In this document: positions 1-9,935 of the stretch, piece after piece | How positions within the stretch are numbered: position 1 is the first letter of the stretch | Layout of the letters: every line of letters starts with the position of its first letter | NCBI GenBank assembly: GCA_025201845.1 | Contig: MU604016.1 | Location: forward strand, 1 to 64,000 | Source of the DNA: Martensiomyces pterosporus | Taxonomy: Eukaryota > Kickxellomycota > Kickxellomycetes > Kickxellales > Kickxellaceae | Reading direction: 5' to 3' | DNA: 64,000 nt | The notes under the pieces: model-generated | Databases searched by the model: none | Told to the model about the DNA's origin: nothing | The model's input: only the letters and a program-made list of their open reading frames with translations | Made by a program: the position numbers and the translations under genes

Positions 1-29
1 GGGGGGGCTGGCGAGAGCGGAGGGGGAGC

Positions 30-34
30 AAAAA
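30..34 (-). terminator. Pol III terminator of tRNA-Val
   Basis: On the minus strand a run of five T lies 16 bases past the tRNA 3' end. This is the usual RNA polymerase III stop signal. Confidence 0.7.
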
Positions 35-50
35 GGAAAGCCACATCGAA

Positions 51-124
51 TGATTTCTGCCAGGTTCGAACTGGCGACCGTCTGCGTGTTAGGCAGACGT
101 GATAACCAACTACACCAAGAAATC
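51..124 (-). tRNA. tRNA-Val (anticodon AAC)
   Basis: Read on the minus strand this folds as a complete cloverleaf. The seven-base acceptor stem (GATTTCT with AGAAATC) pairs perfectly. The anticodon stem is TCTGC/GCAGA around a loop with AAC, the valine anticodon. The T arm is GCCAG/CTGGC around TTCGAAC. Internal box A (TGGTGTAGTTGG) and box B (GTTCGAACC) are intact. The discriminator base is A and there is no intron. CCA is not encoded, as expected in eukaryotes. Confidence 0.95.
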
Positions 125-1335
125 ACACCAAACAGGCTCTTCTGATTCCGATTCTGATTCAAAATTACCAACTCTGAAATCGAGAAATGATGACTCTGGG
201 CAGCACTAACCAATGCTTAACAAAAGTGCTGTCATGTCTCCACCGAAGCCTTGAGACGCAGTTGCTCGAAATATCACTGTGTGTGTGGGAACAGATGGTC
301 AGAATCTGCAATGTCGGCACCCAATGCCGCTATTTCTTTATCTAACGACCTCCCGCTGGTAGTCTCTTTACATAGCCGGCCGTTGGTGTTTCCGGAGTGC
401 AGCGGTATCGCCAATGATAAGAGCACTACGATAAGGCGGCTGAACCGGTATAAAAGCGACAAAAAAGCCAGGCGTCGAAGGATACCCCACCAAATCAAAA
501 CAAAGCTATCGGATGCTGAGGTCCCCTCCACTCTTACCGTCTTGTTGAATACCGCAACCTATTGCTCCCTTTCTCCCACTTGAGCCATTCTCAGTTCCGA
601 TGTCGTTTATGCTGCCCAAAAAAGCCATCACCCCCCTCCAAGCAGTTGGACCTCGAAAGAAGAAATACACAACAGCTGGCTTAAAGGGAGCTAGCGAAGA
701 GCTCATGGATATACAGCTGTATCATCAACACCAGACGAATTAAAGAACTGAAGTGAAAACCCCCGGAAATCTTAAGAGCAAAACTGTGAGCTCATCGGGA
801 ACTGGTTTTCTCTCACCAGGCAAGACCGAAAAGGGGCTCATACATTTGCCATGGGTGTATCCGTTCACTTAGTTCGGACGCTCTGGCGTCCCCCGGACAT
901 GCTGTACGTTGGTATAAATCAAGGTGCTCATATCAATCTTCGCATATGATCCCTCGAAAATTCCTCCTATAACAAGGTGGAAAATCATAACATACGCAGG
1001 TTGGTCATACAGGCGGATCGTAGAAGACGTGTGTACACAGCAGCACGCGAGTCGTAGAAACATAAATCACGGCATGGCACTTTCCCTGTCTCCATAGGTG
1101 CCCGAAGACATGATTGCTCGAATTCCGCTGTGAATGGGTATACCATCCTATCGGCCAGTGTAATTCCCAACATTCTTGGCTAGCAGGTGAAGCATTGGCG
1201 ATAACGTTCAGGCTGCAGAATGCGTGTTGCAGCATACCAAATTAGACGCGAGACTTGCTCAGCGTTCTGTAAGCGATGCTTGTAGCAGCCTCTTGTCCTA
1301 CACAGCTTTCGTTTAGCCTTAAGTGATTCCAATTG

Positions 1336-1370
1336 CTCTTGTTGAGTAAGCGAATCATTGGGTTGATCAC
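1336..1370 (+). repeat. degenerate repeat, copy A
   Basis: Matches copy B at 2071-2105 in 27 of 35 positions without gaps. The best block is TTGGGTTGATC followed by (A/G)C. Seven of the eight differences are transitions. Similarity fades in the flanks. Confidence 0.5.
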
Positions 1371-2070
1371 ATTTTAGCCAACTTGCAAAGGCTAAGGAAA
1401 TGTATTTGTAAACGACCCCCGTGTTCCATGGTTGCTGATGCCAAAAGGCAGGGTGTTTATGTAACCGTCGAAACAGTATATAGGTAACTATAACGCCGTC
1501 ATCTCAAAGGGATTTAGGGCGACCGTGGTGCGAAAGGTACTTTATATCTCAACCTCATCATAATGCGTGCAACTGGATAGGCGAACAGGGGGTGACTGTT
1601 GAGTAGAGTGGAACGACCCAGGGCACGGCATGTAGTTGATGGGACAATCTCTGTAGATAGGCCAAGCAACATCTCGCATCACAAGCGGCGGTTTACAGGA
1701 AGCATGGATCGCGGGACGACAATCCATGTTTCTACGATCCGCCAGTTGTGACATGGCAACCACTGTCGTGCGGAGGTCTCTCTGGACTGTGCACCTTCCA
1801 TTGTTGTTGAGGAGCCACTCTAGTTCACTGCACACTACATCATGCTGGGGTGCATGGTTGAGAGCTTGTAAGAACGTTACTAAACAAGCGTTCTGCGACC
1901 AGGTTAAAGAGCCGGTACAAAAGGTAATTGTCGACTTGGTCGTTCAAATATCTCACATCTCAAAGCGCACAGATTATACCGAGCTACCAGCTATTTTCAC
2001 ACATCGTTTCTACTAGTTCTTTATCAGCTATCATTCCGGGCAGCTTCCTTGAACGCCACTCATTCATCCA

Positions 2071-2105
2071 TTCTTGTCAAATAAGCGAGCCCTTGGGTTG
2101 ATCGC
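2071..2105 (+). repeat. degenerate repeat, copy B
   Basis: Direct-orientation partner of copy A at 1336-1370. It ends about 160 bases before the gag reading frame. Confidence 0.5.
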
Positions 2106-2267
2106 TTTAATTAGGCTGTGAGGGCTGTAGAGCAGAAGGCGGCTACAGGTATCACAGGCAAGAGCTGAGGGCAAGTTTCACATTCCATTTAACCAATTGG
2201 TTATTCTTGGTATTTTTATTATTATTGTCTTTCATATACTTCGCCTCCTGCTCTTGTTTCACTATCG

Positions 2268-3890
2268 ATGGCATTGCCTGCACTTCTAAACGTTTCTCAG
2301 CGCTGCCCAAACAGAAATCTATCGATGCCGGAATCAAATTTGGCGAGTCAAGTGGTGCCAGACATGGGGGCAGCCGCAAGCGCCTACTGGAGCACAGCCA
2401 AGCTCAAAAAGTTCAAAGGAAAAAGCACCCGCCACTTCATCGAAGAGTTTGAATTCAAGATGACCGCGCAGGGCATTGAGGAGGACAGGTACACGTACTA
2501 CCTCCGCAGCTATCTCCGCAGTGGCGACAAGCTCATCCTGAAATGCATCAAACGGAACGTTGGCAAAGGTGGCAGGTGGGCCGACATCAGAGAGGCGTTC
2601 ATATCGAACTACTCTGACGACGACGACGACGAAGAGATGAGTGAAGACGACATAAAGTACCAGGCAATAAAGCTTCACGCAGTAAAGCCCTCCAGGCAGA
2701 CGGAGAAAAGCCACGTCAGGACCGTAATCGCTGTCCTGGGCGCGATCAAGACCTGGCCCGACATGGAAAAGGTCAAGCACCTAATCGCCGCGCTCCGTCG
2801 TCCCACTAGAGATGCCATTCGTATGAGTGGAAGAAAGTGGACAACCTACGAGGACTTGGTGCCAATAGTCCGTGAGTGTCTCGGAAAGGACCGACGCGCT
2901 CACGAGATGCTCTTCAAGCCTCGCAAGGTCCGCTACCAGGGCGAATCAGAAACCAGCTCGAGCGAATGTAGCCTTTATACCTCGAGCGATGATGAAAGCA
3001 GCGGCTCTGAAGCTGACGACAGTATTGCTCACAGGAAGCACAGGTCCAAGAAACACCTCAAGACGCGTGTCAAAAAGAAATACAAATCCAGGCCCGAGGA
3101 TATTGCTAAGGCCGAAGGGGGCACCAAATCTGGCGTAGCCGATTCTCATGGGGCATTCAAATCTACTGCCATAGCCACTCCTGCACCAGTCACGCAGGAC
3201 CAACAGCCACTATCGACTATCGATGACCTCGCCGAGCAGATGGCCGCCATGTCCCTCAAAATTGCCTCTCTCGAGAGGAGCCGTATGGAGAGAGCAAGAC
3301 CGATCAGATGCTTCTACTGTAGCGGCAAACACAGAATCGCAAGCTGTGGGCTTTTGGAAGAGGACATCAGCAAGGGACGGGCCAAAATGGTCGATGGTAG
3401 AGTCTGCTTCCCCGACGGACGGCTGGTGCCATTTTGTCAGAGAGGGCATGCTAATATAAGAGGCCAGATTTTGGATGCAGTTCCATCTGCAACCCCTTCA
3501 ACCAGCGATCACCACACAGCAGCCACCGGAAGGCAGTCGGAAAATCAAGCTGAAATGGCCGGTAGAGCAAAGAAACCCGGATCAGCGTATAAGTACCAGG
3601 CGCCAGTTGAGCAGCTAGCTAACGCGAGAAAAGAAGCCTTTGAGGCGTGTAAAGGTGCTATGGTAACCCTCCCGGTGGAGACCATACTGGCGATTAGTCC
3701 TATGATCCGCCAAGATATGAAAAAGCTCACTACTCGCAAGAGGCTTGAGGTTGGGTCCGAAAGCCAAGCCGATGGAGCGCTTATCCGCCAAGCCGAGGTT
3801 TGCATCGAGATTCCTCATGGACTAGGCGACAAGGCACCTATCGAGGAAAGCTCCATTGAGGTGTATCAGATGAAATGCCTCAGATGCTAG
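2268..3890 (+). CDS. retrotransposon Gag-like protein (Ty3/gypsy type), solo
   Basis: An uninterrupted 540-codon frame. Residues about 40-220 resemble the capsid region of fungal Ty3/gypsy Gag proteins (a 'KFKGKSTRHFIEEFE' type start, then helical segments and a WxxYEDLV motif). An acidic, Ser-rich and basic linker follows. A CCHC zinc knuckle lies at 348-360 with spacing C-x2-C-x3-H-x4-C, one residue shorter than the canonical x4 before His. The segment after the knuckle (KMVDGRVCFPDGRLVP, then YKYQAPVEQ and ILAISPMIRQDMKKLTTRKR) resembles the conserved tail found after Gag in basidiomycete gypsy elements. No protease, reverse transcriptase or integrase motif follows; downstream frames are short and broken. 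It could be a truncated element or a domesticated gag gene. The family call rests on recognised motifs only. Confidence 0.7.
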   Translation: MALPALLNVSQRCPNRNLSMPESNLASQVVPDMGAAASAYWSTAKLKKFKGKSTRHFIEEFEFKMTAQGIEEDRYTYYLRSYLRSGDKLILKCIKRNVGKGGRWADIREAFISNYSDDDDDEEMSEDDIKYQAIKLHAVKPSRQTEKSHVRTVIAVLGAIKTWPDMEKVKHLIAALRRPTRDAIRMSGRKWTTYEDLVPIVRECLGKDRRAHEMLFKPRKVRYQGESETSSSECSLYTSSDDESSGSEADDSIAHRKHRSKKHLKTRVKKKYKSRPEDIAKAEGGTKSGVADSHGAFKSTAIATPAPVTQDQQPLSTIDDLAEQMAAMSLKIASLERSRMERARPIRCFYCSGKHRIASCGLLEEDISKGRAKMVDGRVCFPDGRLVPFCQRGHANIRGQILDAVPSATPSTSDHHTAATGRQSENQAEMAGRAKKPGSAYKYQAPVEQLANARKEAFEACKGAMVTLPVETILAISPMIRQDMKKLTTRKRLEVGSESQADGALIRQAEVCIEIPHGLGDKAPIEESSIEVYQMKCLRC

Positions 3891-4579
3891 GCGAAGTAAA
3901 TAGCGCTGAGACGTATGCTGTTATAGATCCTGCGTTTTGAACTCGGTGCTTGTACTCTTTAATGGGCAACATGGCGAGGTCTCGAAGCTAGATTCAGTAT
4001 CCAGAGTACCGCCCCAACCGGTGTGACTCGACATCAGAATGAGGCGCACGGCGTCTGTTGTGACTTTGGGACGGAAGTGGGGCCTGTGAGGATGAACGCT
4101 AGTGCAGCTGTGGTCAGGGGTTTCAGGTGCCCACTGCTGCTGGATATTCCATTCCGGGGACAAGCCAGGCGGAATGTATGCCAAGGTGAAGGCGATCGCA
4201 CGTTATGCAAGTACACTAGTGACGGCGTAGCAGTGACATTTGAAGTAATTGACTCTCACGCAAATGCGCAAAATAAACTCCTGTTTTTCGGCTGGTACCG
4301 GTTCTGAGGAGTTTGGAATCAACAGGGCCGAGGTAGCTCCTGTCGCGTAAATGCAGCCTACTACCCTAGGCGTGGCGGCTTTTGAGAATCTCCAGCATAG
4401 CGCGTACACGTGGCAAACCCCCAAAAGTGCCTTTTTGTACATGTATGCATTACCACCTAGAATAGATATACAACCTTCTCGCCAAAGGTCCGGTTTTGAT
4501 TTCAAACAGACTAGCTTCAGTTCACATTATCCCTGATACGCCGCTCTGTTTTCTCTATCTACTTCGCTACAAGTCCGTT
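3891..4579. other. intergenic, gag 3' flank and JmjC promoter
   Basis: There is a 94-codon frame at 4023-4307 and other short frames, none recognisable; I looked for a retroviral-type protease D-(T/S)-G motif and did not find one. The last 100-150 bases presumably carry the promoter and leader of the following gene. An open in-frame extension begins at 4496 but has no conserved features. Confidence 0.4.
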
Positions 4580-6700
4580 ATGTCGAGCAGTGATTCTGAA
4601 GAGCCCCAAGAGTGTCCGCTATGCCGTGAGAACGCGCCGATCGATCTCCCAGCTTATGAAACATGGCTGCAGTGCGATGTATGCGAAGAGTGGTACCATG
4701 GCGTATGCGTAGGGATATCTGCCTCTGAGTGCGAGCGCATCGACAAGTTCCACTGCAACAGATGCGTCGATAAGCACGGACCAAGCTCATACAAGGGACC
4801 GGCGCTGCGTCGCTCAGGCCGAAGCCACACCAACGTCGACTATACAAAGCTTAACGAGGGACAGCCTGCTACATTCAACCAATACTTGCTGCGTCTGGAC
4901 GCACACGAGTTTATGGAAGACGAATTTGAGCACCTGAGCGACGGCCTCAAGGTGACTGCAGACTGGATACGCAACAGGGACAACAACGATCCATTCATTG
5001 TGAACTGCTCAGAAGGGCTAGGAATGCGTATGCCAGCGCAGACCACGTCAGCAAACGATATTGCAAAGACCATCGGCGAAGATGCAAAAGTGAGCGTAAT
5101 GGATGTCTTGACACAGGAGGAGCTGAGTGGCTGGACAGTGGGCGACTGGGCCAAGTACTTCCATTCCGAGGACCGTAAGCGCGTTCTGAATGTCATCAGC
5201 CTAGAGGTCTCCGGTACGCCGTTGGATGACGAGATCCAACGGCCACGCATAGTCGATGAGCTCGATTTGGTAGACAAGTACTGGCCAGCAGCTAAGCGCA
5301 AGCCCAACAAGTACCCCAGAATCAAAACGTATTGCTTGATGAGCGTTTCCAATGCGTATACCGATTTTCACGTTGACTTTAGCGCTACCTGGGTCTACTA
5401 CCATGTGCTCTCTGGCGAAAAGACGTTTTACCTTGTGCCGCCGACTCCGTCAAACATGCGCAAGTTTGAGAGCTGGAGCAAGTCGCCCGATCAGGCAGTC
5501 ACCTTCTTCGCCGAACAGGTCAAACAGTGCTTCGAGGTACATCTGAAGCCAGGCAACACAATGTTTATTCCTGCCGGCTGGATCCACGCAGTTTTCACGC
5601 CTGCTGACACCGTAGTTATTGGCGGCAACTTCCTTGTGATGCAGAGCCTCAACACCCACATCGGATCGTTCAAGCTAGAGGCGCGCACAAAAGTACCTGT
5701 CAGGTACCGCTTCCCACACTTCTTAAAGCTGTGCAGATACATGGCCGAGGCACTGTCAAAGGCATGGGGCAAGATGGAGGCCCAAGAAAAATCCAAGTGG
5801 ACAGTTGAAGAGTTGGAGGGCGTATTTGTGCTGGCATCGTTTTTATGCGACATCTTGGGTGACAGCGAGGGCGAAGCTGCTATTGCAAAGGCGCTTGGAG
5901 ATGGCGTCACGCTCAGAAGGCACGCCGATAAATTGTCGGGGTTGGTCGGCACAGAGCTGGGATCGCGGATGCTGCCAGAGGAGTGGCTAAATCGAGAGGT
6001 GCAGCTACGTGAAGGGATTCATTTCCGGTGGATCCGGCCCGGCATGTCTCGTGGGTCGCTTCTCCTGGCAACACGGCCAAGAAGGAACAGAAGCGCTGGT
6101 ACTATCGATGCCACGGAAAAACCAATAGTGAAAATGCGGCTAAGGGCAGCAGAGCGAACGGTCGGCGGCACCAGAGCATCAAAGCTAAAGCTTGTTCGCG
6201 GGATTCCTCAAACCAGCACTGCATCTGATGCGAGCAGCAGCGGTGCAGCCACTGGCGGTGGTGCTGAATCCAATGCCGAAGAGATCGTTGTCGCGCTAGG
6301 CACTGGTCTGGCGCGGAATAGAAAGCTGGTGTCTAAAACGCGCAATTCAAAATACACCAACCATCCAAGTGCTGGCGACGACCAAGACACCAATACAGCC
6401 GCAAGCAGTGGGGAAGAGACCGATGGGGGTGCTTCTGATGACGACGTCGATGATGACGGCAGCAGTGGTGATAGCGAGGCTGAGGATGAAGGGGACGAAG
6501 AGGACTGCTCCTCTTCGAGCGGCGATAGCTTTATAGCTTCATCTGACGACGAGGACGGACACAAGCGGCCGCGGAAACGCAAGGCTCGTAGAGTCTCTAA
6601 CTCGCCGCATGCAAAATCCCCAAAGTGCAATTCACAAGTGCCAAGCAAGGCCAAGGGCGTCCAGCGAAGGATTGCAGAGCGGCTAAAGATCAAGATATAG
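4580..6700 (+). CDS. JHD1: PHD-JmjC histone lysine demethylase (Jhd1/KDM2-KDM7 type)
   Basis: Predicted 706 residues, nuclear, an Fe(II)/2-oxoglutarate dioxygenase that removes methyl groups from histone H3 lysines. A PHD finger at about residues 12-65 shows the Cys4-His-Cys3 pattern (CPLC, CDVC, WYHGVCVG, CNRC) that reads methylated H3K4. The JmjC domain, about 190-370, keeps the iron ligands His264 and Asp266 (FHVDFS) and His336 (GWIHAV), and the KTFYLVPPTP stretch with the 2-oxoglutarate-binding lysine. The C-terminal third is Ser/Asp/Glu-rich and then strongly basic, suggesting nuclear localisation. Start: the ATG at 4580 is preferred because the in-frame ATG at 4496 adds 28 residues with no conserved features. 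No CXXC or leucine-rich repeats are seen, as in the fungal enzyme. By family the likely substrate is H3K36me; that part is inference. Confidence 0.88.
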   Translation: MSSSDSEEPQECPLCRENAPIDLPAYETWLQCDVCEEWYHGVCVGISASECERIDKFHCNRCVDKHGPSSYKGPALRRSGRSHTNVDYTKLNEGQPATFNQYLLRLDAHEFMEDEFEHLSDGLKVTADWIRNRDNNDPFIVNCSEGLGMRMPAQTTSANDIAKTIGEDAKVSVMDVLTQEELSGWTVGDWAKYFHSEDRKRVLNVISLEVSGTPLDDEIQRPRIVDELDLVDKYWPAAKRKPNKYPRIKTYCLMSVSNAYTDFHVDFSATWVYYHVLSGEKTFYLVPPTPSNMRKFESWSKSPDQAVTFFAEQVKQCFEVHLKPGNTMFIPAGWIHAVFTPADTVVIGGNFLVMQSLNTHIGSFKLEARTKVPVRYRFPHFLKLCRYMAEALSKAWGKMEAQEKSKWTVEELEGVFVLASFLCDILGDSEGEAAIAKALGDGVTLRRHADKLSGLVGTELGSRMLPEEWLNREVQLREGIHFRWIRPGMSRGSLLLATRPRRNRSAGTIDATEKPIVKMRLRAAERTVGGTRASKLKLVRGIPQTSTASDASSSGAATGGGAESNAEEIVVALGTGLARNRKLVSKTRNSKYTNHPSAGDDQDTNTAASSGEETDGGASDDDVDDDGSSGDSEAEDEGDEEDCSSSSGDSFIASSDDEDGHKRPRKRKARRVSNSPHAKSPKCNSQVPSKAKGVQRRIAERLKIKI

Positions 6701-6798
6701 AGCCGTGTGGCTTTTTCTGTTATTGGCGAGATAGTAGTGTACTTGGAACAGCAAAGTAAAAGAATCGTGCACTTGTTTTGTAATGCAACATTCCGCGT

Positions 6799-7684
6799 TT
6801 AGACTCTGGGCGTTCCCATGCGCGACGATGAGCCTCCTCTCATCTCCCGACTTCTCTTGGATCCGCTCGGCTCCTCAGTGTCCTCGGGAGACGCCTTTGT
6901 GTTGTCGCTGCTTTCCTTTGTGCCATTACTATCGATGCCAAGCGACCTGCCCAACAGCGTAATGGATTTCACGTAGCTCTTCAGGTGGCTGTCAATCTTT
7001 TCTAGCCTTTCTACCCTCCTGCGCTTTGCCAGCCGTAGCTCGTCCCGCTTGGCCTTTGCTGCAGCCTTATCCTCAGCCAGCCTACACCAACAAGATTAAA
7101 ATCAGCGCAAACCCCCAATAGTCAGCCTAGAGTTCAAGCCGCGTGTCAGGCGTACATAATGCCACTTGCATGAGAGGGGCAGCCAAACGTCGCACTTACA
7201 TTTCGCGCTGCTTGATTTCGTAGCGTAGCCGGCTAAGCATTAGCTTGTGTGGAGTATCGATATCCTTCAAGAACTCTTCAGGTGCCGAGGCACGGAACTC
7301 TTCCTCAGGGATAATGTCGATGGTCTGGTATATTGTTTCCAACCTCTGCGTGGAGTCTATCTCGTGCTGGATATATGCTATCTCGCGCTTTTCATTCTCC
7401 AGTTCGAGCGCAAGGCTGTCTGTCTTTCGTTTAAGCTCGCCAACCGACGAATTCAGCTCGACCTTGTCTTCATGGAGCTTGCGATTCAGCAATCGAAGGC
7501 GAACAAACGTGCTTGTCCCTGTATGCAGAAGCCTTTGGTACGTTTCTGCATCAAGCGGCTGGCTATTGCTCTTCTTTACAATAAAGTCTGCCATACCCTC
7601 TATCCGGTTGCAGAGCGCATCAATTTGTGCTGCCGGTTGGGCTGCTGCTGGCGAGCCGTTGGCACTGGGTAAATCTGCGGTCAT
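6799..7684 (-). CDS. THOC5: THO complex subunit 5 (THOC5/Fmip-like), two exons
   Basis: Exon 1 is 7200-7684 and exon 2 is 6799-7081, separated by a 118-base intron (7082-7199) with donor GTAAGT and acceptor TAG. The product is 255 residues. The join gives QREM-LAEDKAAAK, matching the animal THOC5 segment where LARLDWELEQRKR is followed by LAEKY. Other family marks are RLRLLNRKLHEDK, a long coiled coil, and IIPEEEFRASAPEEF. THO couples transcription to mRNA export in the nucleus. The protein is much shorter than the roughly 680-residue human one and ends in a Ser-rich basic tail, so it represents only the conserved N-terminal Fmip region. Its 3' end converges on the JmjC gene with 98 bases between stop codons. 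Confidence 0.8.
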
Positions 7685-7909
7685 AGCCGTACAAACAGCT
7701 GAATAGACGGTCTAGTTTGGTGTGTGTGCGCAAAAGGCGTAAGTGAATTAGAGCGAAAGAAAAATAAGAAAACTGCAGCCTCAAAGCCGAAGCGCGAATC
7801 AGCTGCAGTCATAAAAGGAAACACCAATACCACATTGGTCGCAGAGACCATTTGTGGGATGCCGGCCACGTGCGTGACAAAACGGGCTAGTACTGAGCCA
7901 GCTGCTCCC

Positions 7910-9652
7910 TTACTCGGTCTTGGGCTTCTTAGCTTCACCGCCATTAGAATCAGCTTTCGCAGCAGCTCCATCGACAGTACCAGCAGCAGCATCAGTAGTG
8001 GCCTCTTCTTGCTTGCGCTTGGCGTCAGGGTTTTTGGTCTTGGGATTCTCCGTGTGACGCGCCTTGGGGCCCCAGTACTTTTCGGGATTGATCTGGTAGC
8101 GCACGAGTTTGATGCGGCGGGATTCAGGGTTGGCATCCTTGTGTTCCGTAAAGTCAACCTTGGTGGTAATTTCCTTGGCGAGGATCCTGTCAGCCGGAGA
8201 CCCCTCTGTGATTTTGGACGAACGGCCACCCTCCTTGACCAATGCACGCATGATATCCCAAATGACCTCCGGCGGAGCGTCAGTCTTGATAGATCCCTGG
8301 CGAGTGTGGACTGAAGACACCCTGTATCCAGCGTTGAGGATAGCCGAGTTGACTTTTACCAGAGGTGGGCAGGATGTGTGCACGGCCGAGCAAAGCTCCC
8401 GAAGCGTGTAATGGAAGGGGGCATCGTCCAGCTCCTCGAGAATCACCTTGAGCATCCCTTTCATGCGTGGCTGGGTGCCAAATCCCTTCTTTCCAGCCTT
8501 GTTGACGCTGTCGTACATGCGCTTGACAAAGTCCTTGTTGTGCAGTGGGCCCAGCCAGCAAGGGCCGCCAACCTCCTGCTTGGATTCGCAGTTGGCGCAC
8601 TTCTGGTCGACGGTCGGGCCGCTGGCTACATAGTACTTGGCGTTGTTACCCTCCCTGGCCTGCATGGTACCAAAAGGCTGGGAGGTGTAGGTGCCACAGG
8701 ACTTGCAGTGGTAGACAACACCAGTTTTGCTGGCCACACTCTTGACAAGAATGGGGCTGTAGTGGACGCGCACAAAGATGCGCACATAAAAATCAATGCT
8801 ACACGAGAGCAGAGGCTCGATGTAACGACCGTAGCGGCTGGCAGTCTGCTGCAGGCTGTGGATAACCAGCCGGAGAGCCAGCTCGTGACAGAACTCCGAC
8901 TTCAGCGGGTTGCCTCCATACTTTGCAAAGCAAGTCTCGGGATGGTTGCAGCTGGCCAAAACTGCAAGGTCGGTGCAAGTGACACAAAGAAGCGCGCCCT
9001 TTTTGGCAGCCTGAATTGCGCCATCAATAAAGGGTGCTGCTGTGCCGTAGGGATCCAGGTCAACAACGTCGAAGCGGTCGTTTTCGCGGTGTGCATACAT
9101 GACCGAAATGGCATCCCCCTGATTAGCGCGCACCAGGGTTTGGCTGAGACCGTTGTAGTGAACGTTGCGCTTAATTGACTCGACAGCATCAGCGAGCAAA
9201 TCATTTGTTAGAATGTAGTCAATGTCCTCGATCTCCTTTGCGTATCTCACCGAGCGGAGGCCCGATGCTGCCAATGCCTCCAGGACAGTGAACTTCTTTG
9301 GTGGCTGGACCTTGTTTGGGTTTGTGGACTTGTTGTACCTGGCCATCTTTTCGTCCCATGCGATATCGCGCCACGTTCTGATTGCTGCAATCGACATGTC
9401 GCGGTTAAACTCTTGCACAGGGTTGTAAAACACCTCGTTGTGTTTGGGGAACAGGATGGTCGCCTTGCCCTCCGTGACCTTTTGATAGTCCTCAATGTCG
9501 TAAACGGGTGCGCTCTCTTCCGCCATGCTGAAATCCCTGTGACTATTGGCTGGTCGATTTGTCGGGTGGGGGAAAGCCAAGTATGTGCGCTTAGCAGAGC
9601 TGTAAAATTGAGGTGTTTTTGATAGACAAGCAAGTAGACGACACAGCACCAT
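7910..9652 (-). CDS. TRM1: tRNA (guanine26-N2)-dimethyltransferase Trm1
   Basis: SAM-dependent enzyme forming m2,2G at position 26 of tRNAs. It shows the family motif VVDLDPYGTAAPFIDGA, an N-terminal GKATILFPK...VFYNPVQEFNRDMS block, and a Cys cluster (CKSCGTY, then CANCESKQEVGGPCWLGPLH) that binds zinc. The C-terminus is Lys-rich (ending KKPKTE), compatible with nuclear targeting. Two in-frame ATGs are plausible. The one at 9652 gives 580 residues with a 42-residue leader rich in Arg, Ser and hydrophobics with one acidic residue; the one at 9526 (MAEESAPVYD) gives 538 residues without it. Yeast TRM1 makes mitochondrial and nuclear forms from alternative starts, so both may be used. The frame is open further up to 9712, but that codon is TTG. 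It is divergent from DPH5. Confidence 0.93.
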   Translation of the reverse strand: MVLCRLLACLSKTPQFYSSAKRTYLAFPHPTNRPANSHRDFSMAEESAPVYDIEDYQKVTEGKATILFPKHNEVFYNPVQEFNRDMSIAAIRTWRDIAWDEKMARYNKSTNPNKVQPPKKFTVLEALAASGLRSVRYAKEIEDIDYILTNDLLADAVESIKRNVHYNGLSQTLVRANQGDAISVMYAHRENDRFDVVDLDPYGTAAPFIDGAIQAAKKGALLCVTCTDLAVLASCNHPETCFAKYGGNPLKSEFCHELALRLVIHSLQQTASRYGRYIEPLLSCSIDFYVRIFVRVHYSPILVKSVASKTGVVYHCKSCGTYTSQPFGTMQAREGNNAKYYVASGPTVDQKCANCESKQEVGGPCWLGPLHNKDFVKRMYDSVNKAGKKGFGTQPRMKGMLKVILEELDDAPFHYTLRELCSAVHTSCPPLVKVNSAILNAGYRVSSVHTRQGSIKTDAPPEVIWDIMRALVKEGGRSSKITEGSPADRILAKEITTKVDFTEHKDANPESRRIKLVRYQINPEKYWGPKARHTENPKTKNPDAKRKQEEATTDAAAGTVDGAAAKADSNGGEAKKPKTE

Positions 9653-9935
9653 GCACCAAGCCCTTGTATACTGAAAAAAGGTGCAGAATGGAGCCAAGAG
9701 CCGAAACAGCAAATTTGAGGCAGCTCACAATGATGTATATTTTTTCTGAGTTTGATTTTGATTAGGCCGTAGATCAACCACGTTTTTCAGGCTGCTGAAT
9801 GGGTTGGGGTAGAAGCGGCAGAGGCTGGTGTTGACATGGCAGGCACCTGGACTCTCTTGCGTTTGCTCTTCTTACTCTGTTTGCTGCTTGTTGCCAATTC
9901 CACTTGATTAGCCTTGCGGAGAAGAGGAACGAAAA
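9653..9935. promoter_or_regulatory. bidirectional promoter region TRM1/DPH5
   Basis: 283 bases separate the two divergent start codons. The centre holds an AT-rich stretch (TGTATATTTTTT at about 9733-9744). I could not assign individual factor sites. Confidence 0.45.

Larger units (their letters stand above)
125..2267. other. 2.1 kb without a recognisable gene
   Basis: Only short reading frames on both strands are present (longest about 110 codons); none resembles a known protein. Composition looks more AT-rich than in the genes further on. The stretch lies between the 5' side of a tRNA gene and a lone retrotransposon gag frame, so decayed mobile-element sequence is plausible. I found no clear LTR pair. 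A degenerate 35-base repeat occurs twice (listed separately). Confidence 0.5.

Noticed and set aside
4023..4307. Possible retroviral protease remnant after gag
   Set aside because: No D-(T/S)-G or flanking pattern was found; the LLLD segment alone is not evidence.
8378..9178. 266-codon plus-strand open frame
   Set aside because: Antisense shadow of TRM1.
9653..9712. TRM1 start at 9712
   Set aside because: The codon is TTG; the first ATG in frame is at 9652.
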